This document shows, in pieces, positions 14,332-17,645 of a stretch of DNA of 17,645 nt. Position numbers and translations under genes: made by a program. This stretch comes from CAYRDK01 sp043819345. Its GTDB lineage: Bacteria > Omnitrophota > Gorgyraeia > Velamenicoccales > Velamenicoccaceae. The notes under the pieces are model-generated. The model did no database searches, was not told where the DNA came from, and worked only from the letters and a program-made list of their open reading frames with translations. How positions within the stretch are numbered: the first letter of the stretch is position 1; every line of letters begins with the position of its first letter. The stretch lies in contig JBDREX010000014.1 of the NCBI GenBank assembly GCA_043819345.1, positions 1 through 17,645 on the forward strand. The letters are read 5' to 3'.

Positions 14332-15873
14332 GTGAAGTTGTTAAATCGTGTTTTTTTTATTTGGTTTTTTGTTTTTATCTGCTTCTGGGTTTGTTTGTTA
14401 TCCGCTGACGCTCAAAATTGCCGGTTGATTACAGATAAGGGGTTACGTGGCGAGGAGCTTCTTTGTTTGACGGTAAATCCTGAAGAAAAGAATATGTTTT
14501 TTGTGGGCACATCCAGAGGCCTATATGTGAGGCTCGCGAGTGAAGATGCCTGGCAGGCAGTTAAGGGGTTGCCGCAAGGTTCCTGCTGTGTCTATCAGGT
14601 TATATTTGAAGATCAGCTTGGATATATCGCCACAAGCAAGGGGCTTTTTGAGTTGGATATGAATAATTTCCGCTGCAGAAATATTTTTGAAAGGTCTAAT
14701 GATAGTGAGCGGGATTGCATATCTGTCTGTGTATTAAAAAACGGGCTTATTTTTGCGGGAACAAAGTCTGGATTATTTACCGCGAAAAAAGGGCAAAGAA
14801 ATTGGAAAAAAATCTCTACGCTATTTAATGACGAAGAAATTACTTGCTTGGCTGCCTCTGATGATATGGCTTACGCGTTAACATCATCTGGAATATATCG
14901 CACTCAAAATAGCGGAAAGGCGTGGGAGAAGATATTTAATAAGATTTCATATAGCGAGGATTATTATGAGACGGATGAGGGGGATGGGGAGGTTGAAGTA
15001 ACGCGAGGTGACGTCAAGTATATAGCCGCAAATACAGATAATTCTTCTGTGATTTACGCGGCGGCTGTATCAGGAGTATTTTTAAGCGAAGATAAAGGGA
15101 ATAGCTGGCATCGTTTGCCGTTAACCGGTTTGGAGTATTCTGATTTACGATTTATTAGAGTTTTAACTTCAATAGGCAAAGTTGTCGTTGTTTCAAAAAA
15201 CAATGTCTATGAATTTACAGGTGGACAGTGGCAGACGGTAGCCGGATTCTATGATTGTCGTCAGGTAGATGAGTCCGCGGATGCTTTGATTGTTTTAACA
15301 GGGCGAGATATTTTTAAGTGTGAAATACCTTCGTATAAAGAAACTGTGCCGGGTGCAGGCCGTAATAAAGAAGAGGTTATTTTAAAAGCTTTTGATAATG
15401 AGCCGACTGTGCAAGAGGTGCAGAAGAAAGCGATAGCGTATAGTGAAACGAGCAATAAAAAGATCAATGATTGGCGCAGGCGTGCCAATGTAAAAGCCAT
15501 GTTGCCAAAACTGACTTTTGGTTATGATAATAATGTTTACGGCAGTTATAACGGTAATTTTGCTATTGGGCCTAATTCGTGGGACGTAAATGTCAGTTGG
15601 GATCTTTCTGAACTAATCTATAATTCGGATCAGACGACTATAGATAATCGGTCAAAATTGATGGTGCAGTTGAGAAATGATATTCTAGCAGAGGTAACTT
15701 CTCTGTTTTTTGAGCGCAGAAGGCTGCAGGTAGAGCTTATTGTTAAGGATGATTTATCTGCTCAGGATAAACTTGATAAAGAGCTGAGAATTTCAGAGTT
15801 AACCGCGTTATTGGACCGTCTCACAGGCGGTTTTTATTCAAAATCCCTCCAAGACGTTAAGAATTCAAAGTAA
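14332..15873 (+). CDS. Exported beta-propeller fused to a TolC-like outer-membrane segment
   Basis: 513 residues from a GTG start preceded by AAGGAG 9 nt upstream, inside the end of the previous gene. Residues 1-28 are a signal peptide (cleavage ADA-QN). Residues about 30-340 form a propeller of repeated FAGTKSGLF / YALTSSGIYRT / YAAAVSGVFLS blades, with Asp-box motifs such as TQNSGKAW (near 190) and SEDKGNSW (near 252). This resembles BNR/sortilin-type repeats. Residues about 360-505 change character: WRRRANVKAMLPKLTFGYD, SWDVNVSWDLSELI and a long helix with LFFERRRLQVEL. These are features of TolC/OEP-like outer membrane proteins but too short for a full TolC. Function unknown; envelope location likely. 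Confidence 0.75.
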   Translation: MKLLNRVFFIWFFVFICFWVCLLSADAQNCRLITDKGLRGEELLCLTVNPEEKNMFFVGTSRGLYVRLASEDAWQAVKGLPQGSCCVYQVIFEDQLGYIATSKGLFELDMNNFRCRNIFERSNDSERDCISVCVLKNGLIFAGTKSGLFTAKKGQRNWKKISTLFNDEEITCLAASDDMAYALTSSGIYRTQNSGKAWEKIFNKISYSEDYYETDEGDGEVEVTRGDVKYIAANTDNSSVIYAAAVSGVFLSEDKGNSWHRLPLTGLEYSDLRFIRVLTSIGKVVVVSKNNVYEFTGGQWQTVAGFYDCRQVDESADALIVLTGRDIFKCEIPSYKETVPGAGRNKEEVILKAFDNEPTVQEVQKKAIAYSETSNKKINDWRRRANVKAMLPKLTFGYDNNVYGSYNGNFAIGPNSWDVNVSWDLSELIYNSDQTTIDNRSKLMVQLRNDILAEVTSLFFERRRLQVELIVKDDLSAQDKLDKELRISELTALLDRLTGGFYSKSLQDVKNSK

Positions 15874-15919
15874 AAAGTTTTTAAAAGTATTTAATAATTG
15901 GCCGGTTTGTCGGGGAGTA

Positions 15920-15948
15920 TTGACTTGCAAAAATAGCTATGATATAAT
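15920..15948 (+). promoter_or_regulatory. Strong sigma70-type promoter for the receiver gene
   Basis: TTGACT (15920-15925), a 17-nt spacer and a perfect TATAAT (15943-15948). Transcription would begin near 15955, giving a leader of about 37 nt before the ATG at 15992. This marks the receiver gene as the start of a new transcription unit. Confidence 0.8.
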
Positions 15949-15991
15949 TTTTAACACTTGACGAACATATCAATTTTCTTTGGAGGGCCCT

Positions 15992-16354
15992 ATGCCGCGA
16001 TTAATGGTTGTAGATGATGAGTTGGATGTTAGAGAATATCTGAGGAAGTTTTTTGCCAGAAGAAAAATTGATGTTATTACGGCTGAGAATGGAGAAGAGG
16101 CTGTTAGATTGGTCGATGTCCATAGGCCGGATCTCATGCTTTTAGATGTTAGGATGACGGGGATTGACGGGGTCGAAACATTGCGGCGTATTCGGGAAAA
16201 TGGTAATGCTGTCAGGGTGATTATGGTCACAGGTGTTGAAGACCACGATATTTTGGCGCCTCTGACGGATTTAAATATTTTGTCATGTATCCACAAGCCT
16301 TTGATTTTAGAAGAATTGGAAAAAGAGGTTCTGCGAAGGCTTTTAGGAGAGTAA
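15992..16354 (+). CDS. Single-domain response regulator (receiver only)
   Basis: 120 residues forming one CheY-like receiver. The acidic pair is D8-D9, the phosphoacceptor D52 is in LLDVRM, the switch T80 is in IMVTGV, and K102 is in HKPL. GGAGG lies 5 nt before the ATG at 15992. A TTG at 15980 would place the ribosome site inside the gene and is less likely. There is no output domain and no kinase next to it in view. The downstream genes encode an exported TPR protein and an HD-GYP protein, so a link to cyclic-di-GMP signalling is possible but unproven. Confidence 0.93.
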   Translation: MPRLMVVDDELDVREYLRKFFARRKIDVITAENGEEAVRLVDVHRPDLMLLDVRMTGIDGVETLRRIRENGNAVRVIMVTGVEDHDILAPLTDLNILSCIHKPLILEELEKEVLRRLLGE

Positions 16355-16359
16355 AGATT

Positions 16360-16722
16360 TTGTCTCGCGTAAAGTTTTTTCTCGTCAGTGTGCTATTCTT
16401 TTTTGTTGTCCTGCCACTTGTTGTTTTCGCGGTTGACTCACCTGAAGATCTGTATCAATTAGCGCTCAAAGACTATAAAAGCGGCCATTTTAATGAGGCT
16501 CTGCGGGAATTCAGCATGGTTTTATTATACTGGCCTGATGATCAGCAGGTTAAGTTTTACATTAATGAGATCAGGCGAAAAGACCTGCCTGTTCGCAATA
16601 ACAAAATAGAAGAGGCTTTGGATACAACGGAAGATGCCGTTGAAGCATATGCCGCGGTCAAGAAGGATTCAGTTCAACGACAATTAAATATTGGCGAATT
16701 TGACAAGGCCGGCCAGAAATAG
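16360..16722 (+). CDS. Exported TPR-like protein
   Basis: 120 residues if it starts at the TTG at 16360, which follows AGGAG by 10 nt and falls right before a signal peptide (LSRVKFFLVSVLFFFVV, likely cleavage VFA-VD). Longer readings would overlap the receiver gene and put an odd basic stretch ahead of the signal peptide. Residues about 27-70 form one to two TPR helices (DLYQLALKDYKSGHFNEAL, then EFSMVLLYWPDDQQ). The remainder is charged and helical. Similar small TPR proteins often act as periplasmic scaffolds. It begins 5 nt after the receiver stop, so the two are an operon. The exact start is the main doubt. Confidence 0.8.
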   Translation: MSRVKFFLVSVLFFFVVLPLVVFAVDSPEDLYQLALKDYKSGHFNEALREFSMVLLYWPDDQQVKFYINEIRRKDLPVRNNKIEEALDTTEDAVEAYAAVKKDSVQRQLNIGEFDKAGQK

Positions 16723-16730
16723 CCTGGCCG
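16710..16730 (+). terminator. Possible terminator stem at the end of the TPR gene
   Basis: CGGCCAG (16710-16716) and CTGGCCG (16724-16730) form a 7-bp GC-rich stem around a 7-nt loop that contains the stop codon. A T-rich run begins only about 15 nt later, so it is not a classic intrinsic terminator. Confidence 0.35.
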
Positions 16731-16772
16731 CCGGAATTCCTTTAAATTTTTTTAAAAAAAAGTATTTTTTTA

Positions 16773-16801
16773 ATGACGTTTGTTCTAGACCGTTGTATAA
16801 T
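16773..16801 (+). promoter_or_regulatory. Probable promoter for the HD-GYP gene
   Basis: ATGACG (16773-16778, 4 of 6 matches to the -35), a 17-nt spacer and a perfect TATAAT (16796-16801). The predicted start, about 16808, coincides with the ATG of a 21-codon frame, so leaderless or leader-peptide translation is conceivable. Confidence 0.6.
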
Positions 16802-16862
16802 CATGTTATGAAAAAGTTTTTTAATGTCCCGTGGTTTAGAAACACAACCTTTGGGATACTGC

Positions 16863-17645
16863 ATGAGAATTAATTATAAAAAGGAACTTGAAGAAGCAGC
16901 ACGCAATATGATTCTTGTGCATAAGCCGTATACGCTTATGCGCATGATTTTGCGTATGATTGTGCGCAAAGTCAATATTGAACACGCCGGTATTCTCCTC
17001 TACGAAAGATCCAAAAACAGTTATACAGTTTCTATAACCCGCGGTAAAGTTGGTTCTAAAATGCCGGCCGGGCTTTTTCGGCTTGATCCTAATTCTCCCA
17101 TGATTAGGTTTTTTAAAGAAAGGCGTTTTGCGTCCTTATTGGATAACAATGTGCTTTTGTTGGATAGAATCAATGCTATGTTGCAGCGCAAAGAGTTTTT
17201 TAATGGGGATGAAGACCTGGAGAAACTTCTTATCGGTATTAAATTTCAGATGAAAAGTTTTGACGCGGTTGTATGCGTGCCGAGTTATTATCATAATGAC
17301 CTTTTGGGCGTTTTATTGTTAGGTGAAAAAGTCAATAAGCGTGTTTTTAAGCGCGAAGAAGTGGATTTTTTTGTGGCTCTGGCCAACGATGTCGCAATGG
17401 CCTTAAGAAATGCTTTTTTGTTTGAAGGGTTAAAAGCTGAGATGGAGCGCAATAAAAACCTCTTTTTTGAAACAACACTCGCTTTTTCAGCTGCTATTGA
17501 CGCGAAAGATCATTATACGCGCGGCCATACTACGCGTGTTACAGAATACAGCCTGTCAATTGCCAGGGTTATTTTTGAAGAAACGCAGGAAAAAGTAGAT
17601 CAGGTTTTTTTTGATAATCTTCATATCGCCAGCCTCTTGCATGAT
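16863..17645 (+). CDS. GAF / HD-GYP phosphodiesterase-type protein, 3' end beyond window
   Basis: 261 codons are visible. Residues about 15-185 look like a GAF sensor domain (HAGILLYERSKNSYTVSI, then VVCVPSYYHNDLLGVLLLGE and EVDFFVALANDVAMALRNA). Residues about 205-261 begin an HD-GYP domain: AIDAKDHYTRGHTTRV is the diagnostic motif, and the frame leaves the window at LLHD, the metal-binding HD pair. HD-GYP proteins usually hydrolyse cyclic-di-GMP, here perhaps controlled by the GAF domain; the GYP motif is outside the window and cannot be checked. The start is uncertain. The ATG at 16863 has no good ribosome site, and an in-frame ATG at 16824 would add 13 residues. A 21-codon frame (16808-16873) overlaps the start in another frame. 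Confidence 0.9.
   Translation, partial: MRINYKKELEEAARNMILVHKPYTLMRMILRMIVRKVNIEHAGILLYERSKNSYTVSITRGKVGSKMPAGLFRLDPNSPMIRFFKERRFASLLDNNVLLLDRINAMLQRKEFFNGDEDLEKLLIGIKFQMKSFDAVVCVPSYYHNDLLGVLLLGEKVNKRVFKREEVDFFVALANDVAMALRNAFLFEGLKAEMERNKNLFFETTLAFSAAIDAKDHYTRGHTTRVTEYSLSIARVIFEETQEKVDQVFFDNLHIASLLHD

Overview
The window looks like the chromosome of an uncultured, didermic, environmental bacterium with moderately low GC. The gene mix fits the Omnitrophota/Elusimicrobiota type of lineage: giant Rhs/Tc-like surface proteins, a stand-alone four-helix-bundle (S23) gene, SpoVG, receiver-only response regulators, HD-GYP proteins and TolC-like outer membrane proteins. That placement is an inference from gene content only; there is no rRNA or other marker gene here.

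Layout. (1) Positions 1-2258, minus strand: a regulatory operon read right to left, made of an XRE-cupin regulator, a single-domain response regulator and a multi-TM histidine kinase that runs off the left edge. (2) Positions 2259-2692: a divergent control region. It holds repeated CAATGTTAA sites, a 19-bp direct repeat, a large nested hairpin, and a sigma70-like promoter for the plus strand overlapped by a perfect 13-bp inverted repeat. (3) Positions 2693-6073, plus strand: an exported ZU5-SpvB protein that looks like the N-terminal third of a Tc-toxin B component, then an S23 four-helix-bundle gene bracketed by inverted arrays of 7-nt repeats, an exported tail-collar-domain protein, and a SAM methyltransferase. 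(4) Positions 6167-13075: a 2302-residue secreted LamG/cadherin-like/FG-GAP/TcdB-like/Rhs protein with an unrecognised C-terminal domain after a DPSG motif. It is followed 5 nt later by a small membrane-anchored TPR gene, which is the best immunity candidate. (5) Positions 13678-17645: a possible transposase scar, spoVG, a small coiled-coil gene, an exported beta-propeller/TolC-like fusion, then a promoter-led receiver protein, an exported TPR protein, and a GAF/HD-GYP protein that runs off the right edge.

The most unusual signal is a set of short arrays with a strict 7- or 8-nt period and a fixed core with variable positions. The cores are [AT]G[AT]ACCC, G[AT]CACNN, GTCACCNN and AAC-n-CG-C-n. 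They occur between genes, in inverted orientation on both sides of the S23 gene, and seven times in frame inside the Rhs portion of the giant gene but nowhere else in it. The S23 gene plus its flanks may be a mobile cassette, and the arrays may be related dispersed elements or scars. Functionally, zone 3-4 reads as a Tc/Rhs-type polymorphic toxin locus whose SpvB part is now separate from its Rhs part. The two ends of the window are signalling modules.
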